Assembly (NCBI GenBank): GCA_002504905.1
Contig: DATY01000026.1
Coordinates: 36,700 to 70,164 of the forward strand
Length of the DNA: 33,465 nucleotides
Direction of reading: 5' to 3'
Origin: Euryarchaeota archaeon UBA605
Lineage (GTDB): Archaea; Thermoplasmatota; Poseidoniia; Poseidoniales; Thalassarchaeaceae
Positions 7,702 through 15,560 of this stretch are shown one piece after another. Within the stretch, counting starts at the first letter, position 1. Each line of letters starts with the position of its first letter. The notes under the pieces were generated by a model. That model was not told where the DNA came from and did not search any database. It was given only the letters and a program-made list of their open reading frames with translations. Both the position numbers and the translations under genes were made by a program.

Positions 7702-9236
7702 TTTAAGCCTAATTTCTTAGCTCTCTTTTCATGAGGCTTTCCTACTTCTCTTAGTAATCTAGAGCGAAGCGCTTCATGTAACCACATGCCTTCATCTAAT
7801 TCTAACATTAAACCTCTTTCAATCAAACTATTAGGAGGATTCCCATTAAATTTCGATGCTTTAGCCAAAATTTTCCATGGAACTGGTTTATCAGAAACTG
7901 CCAAAAAAGCCAATAGCTCCCTATGGTCTTCCGGAAGGACATCAAGAATCTCTTCATCAAGGAATCTAAGCCAATCTTGATGTAGAGTATTACCATATAT
8001 CTCTAACAATTCAAGAGCAAGAGGGTGCCCCCCTGTAACTGAAAAAATTTCTTCAATGGGTGCATTATTTGGTATTTCCAACTCACCAATCCATTCTTTG
8101 ATTTCTTCTAAATTTAAACCTGATAATATCAATTCTTCAACTTTTCCTCTTGTATGAACATCTCTACGGTCATAAAAAGCAAGATTAGTTCTTGAGATGA
8201 GTAATAGACGCATCTGTGTTGACTCTGATACTTGTAATAATGAACCAAAAAAGTTAGCTCCGTCTGTACCTATATTATGAACATCATCAAGAATAACAAG
8301 TATTTCAGAAAACTTATTCAGTAATAATTTCTTTTCATCTAATAAATGAGCCGTTAATCTTCTTCGAAATAAGTCAATATTGAAAGTCGCTCCAGGTTTA
8401 AGTGGAAGAGATTCTAAGATTCCGTAAGGATCTGAAGAAATATCATCAGAGCCGACCCCTATACGATGTAACAGACTGGTAGCTATTCCAAGTGATGTAT
8501 CCCATGGCTGACAAGGATAATACATCGCTTCAATCTCTTCGTTAGAGGACAAGAGATCTTTCATCCAAAATGAGACAAGAGTTGTTTTTCCACAACCAGC
8601 AATTCCTGAAAGAACGAACATGGGAATCTGAGATTTATACCATTTGTTGATTGTTTCCTTCTCTGAAGTACGGCCATGTACATCTCTAGTCTCTGGTGGT
8701 TTATTGTGATAAGTTGAATGAGCACCAGAAAGTAATGAAATGGAGCCGGGAGAGTTATTCTCCTCGGAACGTATAATAGCACCAAATCTAATATCTCCAA
8801 AATTCAATACACCTTCATGCTGAGCATGCATTAAAACTTGTAATAGAGTAAGTTCTGTTTGTAACTTCTTAGATGCTTCATCCGCTCTAATTTCCAATAG
8901 TTTTCCTTTTTTATCACGAATCAATATTTTCATGGAGCGCAATTTTTCAACACTTATCCTAGCATTTTTGCGGCCCTCTTCTGTTAATTGCCATGTTTTC
9001 TGACGACGTTCTTCGCCTCTAACGGCTCTGGTATGTTCTGAAACTAAACCTTCAGAGATTAATTCTCTCATGGTGCGTGATACATTTGGTAAATGAAGTG
9101 CGCATACCTCTGCTATTCCGGGACGTGTCATTTCAAATGTTACAAGATAGTGATCTGCCTGGTGATCTTGTTCCCAAAGATGAGTTAAAATACGATCTGA
9201 AACAGACACATGTACTCGCACATCACTAGCCACCAT
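7698..9236 (-). CDS. Winged-helix DNA-binding / STAND-type P-loop ATPase
   Basis: A 512-residue protein of two clear parts. Residues ~10-105 form a MarR-like winged helix (TRPGIAEVCALHLPNVSRTMRELISEGLVSEH would be helices 2-3, followed by a basic wing with TWQLTEEGR). Residues ~185-430 form a P-loop NTPase: Walker A SGIAGCGKTTL near 210-220, Walker B ILVILDDVHN near 310-320, and LLLISRTNL as the sensor strand. SVTGGHPLALELLEIY near 400 matches the GxP motif of NB-ARC/STAND ATPases. A short helical C-terminal region follows, probably a second winged helix. STAND proteins act as switches that assemble on ligand binding. The combination suggests an ATP-dependent transcription regulator of MalT/AfsR-like logic, but the signal and targets are unknown. 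Confidence 0.78.
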   Translation of the reverse strand: MVASDVRVHVSVSDRILTHLWEQDHQADHYLVTFEMTRPGIAEVCALHLPNVSRTMRELISEGLVSEHTRAVRGEERRQKTWQLTEEGRKNARISVEKLRSMKILIRDKKGKLLEIRADEASKKLQTELTLLQVLMHAQHEGVLNFGDIRFGAIIRSEENNSPGSISLLSGAHSTYHNKPPETRDVHGRTSEKETINKWYKSQIPMFVLSGIAGCGKTTLVSFWMKDLLSSNEEIEAMYYPCQPWDTSLGIATSLLHRIGVGSDDISSDPYGILESLPLKPGATFNIDLFRRRLTAHLLDEKKLLLNKFSEILVILDDVHNIGTDGANFFGSLLQVSESTQMRLLLISRTNLAFYDRRDVHTRGKVEELILSGLNLEEIKEWIGELEIPNNAPIEEIFSVTGGHPLALELLEIYGNTLHQDWLRFLDEEILDVLPEDHRELLAFLAVSDKPVPWKILAKASKFNGNPPNSLIERGLMLELDEGMWLHEALRSRLLREVGKPHEKRAKKLGLN

Positions 9237-9299
9237 GATTACTCGGAAAGGATTGTTGGCATCAAGAGTTCGGATTACAGTATCATAAATTTATAACAA
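9237..9299 (-). promoter_or_regulatory. Promoter of the winged-helix ATPase gene
   Basis: The short gap contains the self-complementary ATAAATTTAT at 9285-9294, about 50-60 bases upstream of the ATG at 9236. It is a plausible TATA element for this minus-strand gene, or an operator. Confidence 0.4.
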
Positions 9300-11144
9300 T
9301 TATATCGAAATCAAACATTGAGGGTATGGATCTTGCATTGGTGGAAGAAATAGTTCATCACAATCTGTTTCTGAAACAGGTAATGTCAAGATGCTACTGG
9401 ACCCTAGTCCTAAAGTAACTGCCATAGTTGATACTGGACTTGGGATATAATCCTCACCGGTTTGTGTCACTAAGAGATGAATACCATCACCTGCCGGAAT
9501 TACTACATCCATACCGAAAAATTCCATTTTAGCAATTACTGTTTCTCCGGGTGAAAGAGATTCTCCATCCTTACCTCCATTATGGAATCTTAAATCCATT
9601 ACGGCATGTCCTAGATGCATACCATTACTTGCTTGAATCATTTCTACAAATAAATGACCACTTGTAGAAAGTAATGATATTGTTGCTTCAACATGGAAAG
9701 TTGGAGTACCAATTATTCTAGTTTCAAATTCAAAGAATGGGCACTCTATAGATAATTGGGAACTAGAGGTAATAGTCTCTCCACCTCCAATTACATTACA
9801 CTCATCCATATCATATTGTAATAATTCTTGATCCAAGGGAGGATATGTTTGTTCAACTCTCCAACCACCAATATTATCTTGTATCTCTGCTATAAGTCTT
9901 GGTTGAGGGCCCTGATCTTTAAGATAAAAATCAAACCATTCTAATAAATCGTCAGCCCAATCCCATCTAAGTGTGAATGGAAAAGCCTCGGCACCTCGGC
10001 CACTTGATAAGCCTTCATGGCCACTTTTTCTATCTGGATAATCATGACCCCACTGGCCATAAAGACCCTTTACATCAAATCCAGCATCACGAAAAATATT
10101 ATGAGTTGGAAATGCCATATGAGGGTCAACATTCCAATCTTGCATTCCATGAATGATATAGATTGAACCATTATAATTCTCTAGAGCTCTTTCAAGAAAA
10201 GTTCGCTCAGACCAATAATCACTTCCAAGCCATGCTAGATTATCGCCAGATAAATATGCAGCAGGACCGGCATAATAACCCTCTAAGTATCCTTCACATG
10301 CATTCTCAGCATCTTCTAAATCTCCATCTAGGCCAAAACTACCGTAAACACCGTTATGCATTATTGCTCCTCTAGCTTCCATACTACCGTTACGCCACAT
10401 TAAATCATGTGCTCCAATTAGGCCCGACATAGGAATTATTGTCTTTAGATGTTCAGAACCCATGGCTGCAGCCTCCCATGGAGTAGAACCATCATATGAT
10501 TTTCCAATAATTCCCACCGCTCCATTTGAGAAAGGAGCTGTGCCTAAATATTCAACAGCTGCATCAATACCTCTTTGTTCATCTAAACCCATCAAATCCA
10601 TACAATGATTACTCTCTCCAGTACCAAACACACTGACTTGAGCAACCCCATATCCGTGAGGTACAAAATTCTCAATTAAGAATCTGCCTAATCTGTCAGC
10701 AGGTGTCAAGGCGTCGACGTCTCCATCATCATAATATGGCCCGATTTCCGCTATTACTGGTACTTGGCAGTCTTCAGATATTTCAGCAGAATCATAGTCA
10801 CATCCTTCAATTATTGGCAACCATAATCCGAGATGTACTTCGGCATTCCCTGTCAATCCAGCACCTCCATCACTAACAGTAATTGATGGAACAGGAACAA
10901 ATACTGATTTTACTGGACCAATGTCATATGAACCATTAGATGATACTCGACTAAATACATCATCAGTCCGGTATTGCATATCAAATCTTTCTTCAACCGC
11001 TGGTAACCAATGAGAATCTTCTATTTCTAAATCGGAATTTGATTTATCCATACATCCAGATAATACCGGACTGATTACCAAAAGTGCCAAGCATAAACTC
11101 AGCATCCTCTTTGACATATCTCTGGCGCTAATTAAATTGCTCAA
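9300..11144 (-). CDS. Secreted lipoprotein S15/CocE-like hydrolase
   Basis: A 614-residue alpha/beta hydrolase of the X-Pro dipeptidyl-peptidase (S15)/CocE-NonD class, anchored outside the cell. The N-terminus is a lipoprotein signal: a basic start, a hydrophobic stretch and lipobox LSGC with Cys31. The catalytic triad can be placed at Ser in GIIGKSYDGSTP (nucleophile elbow GxSYxG), Asp in HGMQDWNVDP and His in YGQWGHDYPD. The C-terminal ~170 residues are beta-rich, as in the jelly-roll domain of the family (TPTFHVEATISL, VIPAGDGIHLLVTQTGE). Family members cleave X-Pro dipeptides or esters; which applies here is not visible. ATG codons at residues 1, 10 and 14 could all start the protein. A surface peptidase fits a protein-degrading marine heterotroph. 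Confidence 0.85.
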   Translation of the reverse strand: MSNLISARDMSKRMLSLCLALLVISPVLSGCMDKSNSDLEIEDSHWLPAVEERFDMQYRTDDVFSRVSSNGSYDIGPVKSVFVPVPSITVSDGGAGLTGNAEVHLGLWLPIIEGCDYDSAEISEDCQVPVIAEIGPYYDDGDVDALTPADRLGRFLIENFVPHGYGVAQVSVFGTGESNHCMDLMGLDEQRGIDAAVEYLGTAPFSNGAVGIIGKSYDGSTPWEAAAMGSEHLKTIIPMSGLIGAHDLMWRNGSMEARGAIMHNGVYGSFGLDGDLEDAENACEGYLEGYYAGPAAYLSGDNLAWLGSDYWSERTFLERALENYNGSIYIIHGMQDWNVDPHMAFPTHNIFRDAGFDVKGLYGQWGHDYPDRKSGHEGLSSGRGAEAFPFTLRWDWADDLLEWFDFYLKDQGPQPRLIAEIQDNIGGWRVEQTYPPLDQELLQYDMDECNVIGGGETITSSSQLSIECPFFEFETRIIGTPTFHVEATISLLSTSGHLFVEMIQASNGMHLGHAVMDLRFHNGGKDGESLSPGETVIAKMEFFGMDVVIPAGDGIHLLVTQTGEDYIPSPVSTMAVTLGLGSSSILTLPVSETDCDELFLPPMQDPYPQCLISI

Positions 11145-11246
11145 GAGTCTTTGCCATAACGGTTCATTTATTTTGATTGGTTGATTTATCTGGAATCAAA
11201 AATATGAATACATTAGTTGATATAAGTCTACGTTACTAGGATAATT
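11145..11246. promoter_or_regulatory. Divergent promoter with inverted repeat upstream of VIT1-like gene
   Basis: TTTTGATT (11171-11178) and AATCAAAA (11194-11201) form a perfect 8-bp inverted repeat with a 15-base spacer, with TATA-like AAAATATGAATA just after it. A related repeat occurs on the other side of the same gene (12132-12158), both built on TTGATT. It may be an operator; AT-rich chance cannot be excluded. Confidence 0.45.
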
Positions 11247-12122
11247 GTGAACCAGGCGGTACAAAGGCGATTAATTCGTCTTCAAAGAATGGAAAAGACC
11301 GAGATGGAGGTTTACAGAAGATTGGCTCAGAGAGAGAAGAAACCAGAAAATAAAATTATTTTACAGAAAATTGCTGAGCAGGAGAGTAATCACTATAATA
11401 TTCTCAGGGAAAAAACCGGTCAAGATGTTAAATTTTCAAAAATTAGAGTATATTTACATGTAATAAGTTCGGTAATTTTAGGATTAACTTTTTCTCTAAA
11501 ACTAATGGAGAAAATTGAGCAAAATGCAGCTATCGAATATCGTGATTTGGGTTTTGAAGATATTGCTAAAGAAGAAGATGAGCATGAAAAAGAGCTTTTA
11601 TCTTTATTAGAAGAAGACGCCTTAAATTATCTTAGTAGCATAATATTGGGTCTTTCTGATGCTTTAGTTGAGTTAACAGGAGCGTTGGCAGGGCTAACTT
11701 TCGCATTCCAAGAATTGAAGATTGTAGCATTGGCTGGGCTGGTAACAGGTATTTCTGCTTCATTCAGTATGGCTGCTTCAGAATTTTTAGCTACCAAAGA
11801 AGAGGATTCGAGTCGGTCACCGTTCAAGGCTGCTTTATTTACAGGAAGTGCCTATATCATAACAGTACTACTCCTCGTGATTCCTTACTTATTACTAGGA
11901 GATGATAGTGAGAATATTTTTGGTATGGCTCCACATATTCAGGCTCTAGCAATTACTTTTATTATTGGAATATTGATTATAGCATTGTTTAATTTTTATG
12001 TTTCTATTGCTCAAGATAAATCCTTCAATAGAAAGTTTATTGAAATGATTTTTATCTTATTAATCGTTACAATAATTTCTTTCTTAATTGGTTTGATTTT
12101 AAGAGAATCTTTTGGTTTGTGA
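11247..12122 (+). CDS. Ferritin-like/VIT1 (CCC1-type) metal transporter
   Basis: A 291-residue fusion. Residues 1-~125 are a rubrerythrin/ferritin-like helical bundle with metal-ligand candidates Glu19/Glu21, Glu46 with His49 (EQESNH), Glu97 (AAIEYRD) and Glu112-His113 (EEDEHEKEL). The rest is a VIT1/CCC1-type membrane domain: GLSDALVELTGALAGL around 135-150 is the family's first-helix motif, followed by SFSMAASEFLATK and three hydrophobic segments to the C-terminus. Family members move Fe2+ or Mn2+ out of the cytoplasm, and the soluble domain is thought to capture the metal. The start is GTG at 11247 with AGGA upstream. It is monocistronic or leads into the M32 peptidase gene 69 bases on. 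The substrate is inferred from family. Confidence 0.88.
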   Translation: MNQAVQRRLIRLQRMEKTEMEVYRRLAQREKKPENKIILQKIAEQESNHYNILREKTGQDVKFSKIRVYLHVISSVILGLTFSLKLMEKIEQNAAIEYRDLGFEDIAKEEDEHEKELLSLLEEDALNYLSSIILGLSDALVELTGALAGLTFAFQELKIVALAGLVTGISASFSMAASEFLATKEEDSSRSPFKAALFTGSAYIITVLLLVIPYLLLGDDSENIFGMAPHIQALAITFIIGILIIALFNFYVSIAQDKSFNRKFIEMIFILLIVTIISFLIGLILRESFGL

Positions 12123-12131
12123 GAAAAATTG

Positions 12132-12158
12132 TTGATTAGTTTAGAGAATACTAATCAA
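12132..12158. repeat. 9-bp perfect inverted repeat between VIT1-like and M32 genes
   Basis: TTGATTAGT (12132-12140) and ACTAATCAA (12150-12158) are perfectly complementary around a 9-base loop. A third half-site, TTTGATTAAT, follows at 12163-12172, just before the CCGGAG ribosome binding site and the ATG of the peptidase gene. It may be an operator for that gene or a hairpin at the end of the transporter transcript. Confidence 0.55.
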
Positions 12159-12191
12159 AGGGTTTGATTAATATAATTCATCCGGAGAAAT

Positions 12192-13691
12192 ATGAACCCT
12201 TATGATGAACTATTAGAGAGATTGAAAGATATTGACTTAGTAAATCAAATTGGGGGGCTGTTAGGATGGGATCAAGAAGTTCTAATGCCTCCAAAAGCTG
12301 CAAAACTAAGAGCTGAACAATTATCTTGGATTTCAAGGACTGGTCATGAAAAATTAACAGATTTAAGAATTGGTGAACTACTTGATATTTTGGAGCAAGA
12401 TGATGATTTAAATGAAGTACAGAAAGGAAATGTTAGATTAGCAAGAGACTCATACAACAAGGCGACTAAGTTACCTACTGATTTTGTTGCAGAAATGGCA
12501 ATGCATAAATCAAGATCTCAAATTTCTTGGACTGAAGCAAGAGCGAAAAATGATTTTTCTATCTTTAGAGACGATCTAGTAAAAATGGTCGAGATGTCTA
12601 GAAAAAAAGCGGATTATTTAGGGTATCAACAAGTCAGATACGATGCACTACTAGACTTATATGAATCTGGATTAACAGTATCGAAAGTTGACCCATTATT
12701 TGCAGGATTGAGAGAGAATGTGGCACCTTTAGTAAAAAAAGTAATTGAAAGTGGAAAGAAACCAAATATGTCATGGGTTCATGAAAATGAATGGAGTAAA
12801 GACGGACAAGAAAAACTTTCACAATCTATTTCCGAATCTATAGGTTTTGATTTCGAAGCTGGTAGAAGAGACTCATCAACACATCCATTTTGTGGAGGCC
12901 CCAATCCCGATGATGTACGATGGACTACCAGATATGATGAGTCAGATCCATTCGGTTCATTATACGGTTCAATGCATGAGACCGGTCATGGTTTGTACGA
13001 ACAAGGAAGGCCGAGAAATCTAGATTTTCAACCTGCTGGTTCAGCAAATGGATTAGGAGTACATGAAAGTCAAAGTCGCCTATGGGAAAATCAAGTAGGA
13101 AGATCGAAAGAATTCTGTGAATGGGCATTACCTACATGGAAGAAATATTTTCCAGAACAAATGAAAAATGTATCTGCAGAAGAATTGTGGCGTTCAGTAA
13201 ATTTTGTTGAGCCTAGTTTAATCAGAGTTGAAGCAGATGAAGCGACATATAACCTACATATAATGATTAGATATGAAATTGAAAAGAGATTAATTGCTGG
13301 AGAGATAGAAGTCGATGATCTTCCGGATTTATGGGATGATATGTATGAAGAATATTTGGGTATCAGGGCACCCAATAGAACTCTAGGAGTTTTACAAGAT
13401 ATTCATTGGTCTTTTGGAGCATTTGGTTACTTCCCGACTTACACATTAGGAAACCTTTACTCTGCTCAATTACTTACTGCAGCTAGGAAAGATTTACCAA
13501 ATCATGATGAGGACATGAGAAGTGGAAATTTTGAACCCTTACTTGAATGGATGAGAGAAAATGTACATTCACGAGGTAGTATAATCACTCCATCAGAATT
13601 AATTGAAGAAGCAACTGGATACCCACCTTCTCCAGATGACTTTGTTGAATATCTGCAACAGAAAGTAGAAAATCTATATAATTTAGATTGA
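12192..13691 (+). CDS. M32-family metallocarboxypeptidase (Taq type)
   Basis: A cytoplasmic zinc carboxypeptidase of 499 residues, the normal family length, removing C-terminal residues with broad specificity. The zinc site HETGH is at 262-266 (GSMHETGHGLYEQGRP), and GVHESQSRLWEN near 290 carries the third-ligand Glu. Other family motifs are the N-terminal LGWDQEVLMPPKAA, TTRYDESDPFGSLYGSMHE, the IMIRYEIEKRLI helix, and HWSFGAFGYFPTYTLGNLYSAQL near the C-terminus. CCGGAGAA stands a few bases before the ATG. It probably works in peptide recycling, as the surface hydrolase upstream would supply peptides. Confidence 0.95.
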   Translation: MNPYDELLERLKDIDLVNQIGGLLGWDQEVLMPPKAAKLRAEQLSWISRTGHEKLTDLRIGELLDILEQDDDLNEVQKGNVRLARDSYNKATKLPTDFVAEMAMHKSRSQISWTEARAKNDFSIFRDDLVKMVEMSRKKADYLGYQQVRYDALLDLYESGLTVSKVDPLFAGLRENVAPLVKKVIESGKKPNMSWVHENEWSKDGQEKLSQSISESIGFDFEAGRRDSSTHPFCGGPNPDDVRWTTRYDESDPFGSLYGSMHETGHGLYEQGRPRNLDFQPAGSANGLGVHESQSRLWENQVGRSKEFCEWALPTWKKYFPEQMKNVSAEELWRSVNFVEPSLIRVEADEATYNLHIMIRYEIEKRLIAGEIEVDDLPDLWDDMYEEYLGIRAPNRTLGVLQDIHWSFGAFGYFPTYTLGNLYSAQLLTAARKDLPNHDEDMRSGNFEPLLEWMRENVHSRGSIITPSELIEEATGYPPSPDDFVEYLQQKVENLYNLD

Positions 13692-13727
13692 TAATTGCGA
13701 AAATACGAAAATAAAGATGGTTTTACA

Positions 13728-14792
13728 ATGAGTATGGAGATGCGGCCAATAGAAGATTTGGCTTCATTTGTGAGAGACTTGGGTAGTGAATGTACAACAC
13801 TAAATATTAATCAAAGCAATTTAGTTGCGGGTTCTAAGTTAGGTAGAATAATACTTTGGGGAATTAATGATGGGCAACAAAAGTGGTCAATAGATGTTGA
13901 AGGGCCTATCTCTGATTTAGAAATTGATGAAAAAATTTATGTCACTGCTTCTGCAGAATTACATGCAATTAATAGGGAGAATGGACATTTAGAATGGACT
14001 AAAGATATAGAAGGGTCTAGCGATCTTCTTGAAATTGAGGGAGAAAAAATCTTCGTTACTTCTTCATTATATGAAATTGAGATTCAAGACTATACTGAAA
14101 CTACATTATTCAAATTTAATAAGAATGGAGAATTACTAGATACAATTAATTTTGAAGAAAAACCTTGGTTTATGAAAAGACATAATCAGGAAACTATTTT
14201 GGGTATTGGGAGACCTAGGTGTGGATTCTTGACAGTTGATAATGACGGAGTAATCTCACACAACCAAACTGAAACAAATAGTCCTGTAAACTTAGGAATT
14301 AAAACTAATTATGGATTTTTATTGGGCCATAGTGATGGGACAATTACTGAGATAGATGATTGTGACAGAAAATACACTAAATGTGGAGATGATTCTATCA
14401 CAGCAATGTTCTCAAATAATATTTCATGGAAAATAGGGAATATAATTGGGAATCTCTTTTCTTCTGATGGTTGGGTGATTGATCTGGATGGTAAGATAAG
14501 TGGCATTGTTGAAACAGAAGATCATATCTGGGTATCAACAAATTCCGAAGATAATATGATATACTTACTGGATAAAGAAAGTGGTTCTATTGAATATCAA
14601 TTTAATCATGAAAATAAAATACAGATAATGACATTATCAAATTATAATTTAGCAATATCTGACGATGAAGGAAAAATAATGTTTTTTGATGTAAAAACTT
14701 TGAATAAAAGGATTGAGGAAAAAAAAGATATTAATGAAGATTTAGATAGAAGGAATTTGTTAAAAAAGCGATTAAGAGCCTTAAGGAAATAA
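13728..14792 (+). CDS. Cytoplasmic PQQ/WD-like beta-propeller protein
   Basis: I recognise a fold, not a function. The 354-residue protein is made of repeats of about 40 residues with the pattern of short strands ending in W or Y (GRIILWGINDGQQKWSIDV, ELHAINRENGHLEWTKDI, MIYLLDKESGSIEYQF, KIMFFDVKTLNKR). This is the PQQ/WD40 propeller signature. There is no signal peptide, so it should be cytoplasmic, unlike many PQQ-repeat proteins. The last 30 residues are a highly charged helix (EEKKDINEDLDRRNLLKKRLRALRK) that could bind RNA or a partner. A TTG at 13695 would add 11 residues; I prefer the ATG at 13728. It follows the peptidase closely and lies immediately upstream of the large RNA-like block. 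Confidence 0.7.
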   Translation: MSMEMRPIEDLASFVRDLGSECTTLNINQSNLVAGSKLGRIILWGINDGQQKWSIDVEGPISDLEIDEKIYVTASAELHAINRENGHLEWTKDIEGSSDLLEIEGEKIFVTSSLYEIEIQDYTETTLFKFNKNGELLDTINFEEKPWFMKRHNQETILGIGRPRCGFLTVDNDGVISHNQTETNSPVNLGIKTNYGFLLGHSDGTITEIDDCDRKYTKCGDDSITAMFSNNISWKIGNIIGNLFSSDGWVIDLDGKISGIVETEDHIWVSTNSEDNMIYLLDKESGSIEYQFNHENKIQIMTLSNYNLAISDDEGKIMFFDVKTLNKRIEEKKDINEDLDRRNLLKKRLRALRK

Positions 14793-14800
14793 AATTAATT

Positions 14801-14841
14801 ATACTGGAAATATACCTCTATTAACCCCTATTTCCAGTGTA
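14801..14841 (+). repeat. Long hairpin between propeller gene and RNA-like block
   Basis: ACTGGAAATA (14804-14813) and TATTTCCAGT (14829-14838) are perfectly complementary. The stem extends outward by a U-G and two A-U pairs to 14801/14841, making 13 pairs around a 15-base loop. It is either the terminator hairpin of the propeller gene or the first helix of the RNA that follows. Confidence 0.65.
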
Positions 14842-15035
14842 CTGCTAGGCTATCAGGGAAAGGTTTAAGAGCCGCAGCCAACCCTGAGAACTTTGCTGCT
14901 CCGATGGAGGGGTGTGGGCGTACTTGTTACGACCCGCGGGCCACAAAAACCGAGCCTCGAAAAAGAGGCAGTAAAACCGAAGTTCGAAAGAGCTTCGGGG
15001 AAAAGTCAAATCATCTGTGGATGAGGAGGCAACGG

Positions 15036-15254
15036 GAGAACTGAGATGGGAAAAACCAGACGAAAGGAAGGGGAAAGAAATCACAGAGGGTACGGAAAAC
15101 ACAACCGAACCGGTAACGGGGAAAACATAAACCGAAGTACAAAACTATCCCGAAGAGGTACACTAGCGAAGAAGAGAGAACAGAGATGGGATCAAATTGA
15201 GGCTAGTATGTGGGAAAATGAAGATGAAAAAAACTGGACGCAAGGAAGGGGAAA
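15036..15254 (+). repeat. Internal direct repeats in the RNA-like block
   Basis: GAGAACTGAGATGGGA (15036-15051) recurs as GAGAACAGAGATGGGA (15176-15191). A 26-base unit containing GACGAAAGGAAGGGGAAA (15051-15076) recurs at 15229-15254 with 23 of 26 identical bases. Two related modules in the same order suggest internal duplication. Confidence 0.6.
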
Positions 15255-15552
15255 ATAAACTGAATGGAAACACATTGAGAACAAGAGCGGGAAACCGTGG
15301 AGGATCAGTACTGAGACGTGGAAAAAACTAGTGAGAGCTAGGGAAATAAGCGAATACGGATTTGAAAGAAGAGATTCTAAAAATTCGGAAAAAGACAAAG
15401 AGAAGAGCTTGAAGTCTCGGAGTCATCTACCCCAGGAGAGTAGGAACCTTAGGGAACCTACAAACCTGGGACCCTGCGGAGTTAGCAGAGGGTAATGATC
15501 CCCCAATGTTCAGAACCCACTGCTAGCTCCCACCTATCGGTACTTCGGCTCA

Positions 15553-15560
15553 TTTTTTTT
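15553..15560 (+). terminator. T8 run ending the RNA-like block
   Basis: Eight consecutive T on the plus strand follow the CGGTACTTCGGCTC segment and overlap the stop codon of the convergent fumarase gene. Oligo-T tracts are the usual archaeal termination signal. Confidence 0.6.

Larger units (their letters stand above)
14850..15560 (+). ncRNA. Candidate large structured RNA, about 0.7 kb, unassigned
   Basis: No protein family is encoded in this 0.77-kb gap. The plus strand looks like structured RNA: strongly purine-rich, poor in T, and less AT-rich than its surroundings. Clear helices include TGTGG/CCACA enclosing CGTA/TACG (about 14912-14945); GCCTC/GAGGC; CCGAAG/CTTCGG closed by UC-GAAA-GA (about 14978-14999); CGG-GAAA-CCG near 15288; CCCAGG/CCTGGG (about 15432-15471) enclosing TAGG/CCTA; and GGAGTTAGCAG/CTGCTAGCTCC (about 15478-15519) with one G-U pair. 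GAAA tetraloops occur only on the plus strand, and a T8 run at 15553-15560 is a good archaeal end. GAGCCG (14869-14874) could pair with CGGCTC (15546-15551) to join the ends. I could not match it to RNase P or SRP RNA. The exact ends are uncertain. Confidence 0.7.

Noticed and set aside
14915..14945. Minus-strand GTCGTAACAAG identical to part of the 16S rRNA 3' end
   Set aside because: Only 11 bases match and the flanks do not; these bases take part in a plus-strand hairpin. It is a chance match, not an rRNA fragment.
15046..15258. 70-codon ORF in the RNA-like block, very rich in Arg, Lys, Glu and Gly
   Set aside because: Its composition simply reflects the purine-rich strand, it resembles no family, and it overlaps predicted RNA helices and the internal repeats.
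15425..15440. Minus-strand GTAGATGACT resembling RNase P conserved region V
   Set aside because: The following minus-strand sequence is T/C-rich and lacks the ACAGAA segment that should come next.
15420..15520. RNase P RNA 3' end (CAGAACCC near 15511)
   Set aside because: The matching stretch is short, the neighbouring bases pair locally rather than with the 5' end, and no P4 5' strand like GGAAANUCC was found at the expected place. It is left as something for Infernal to test.
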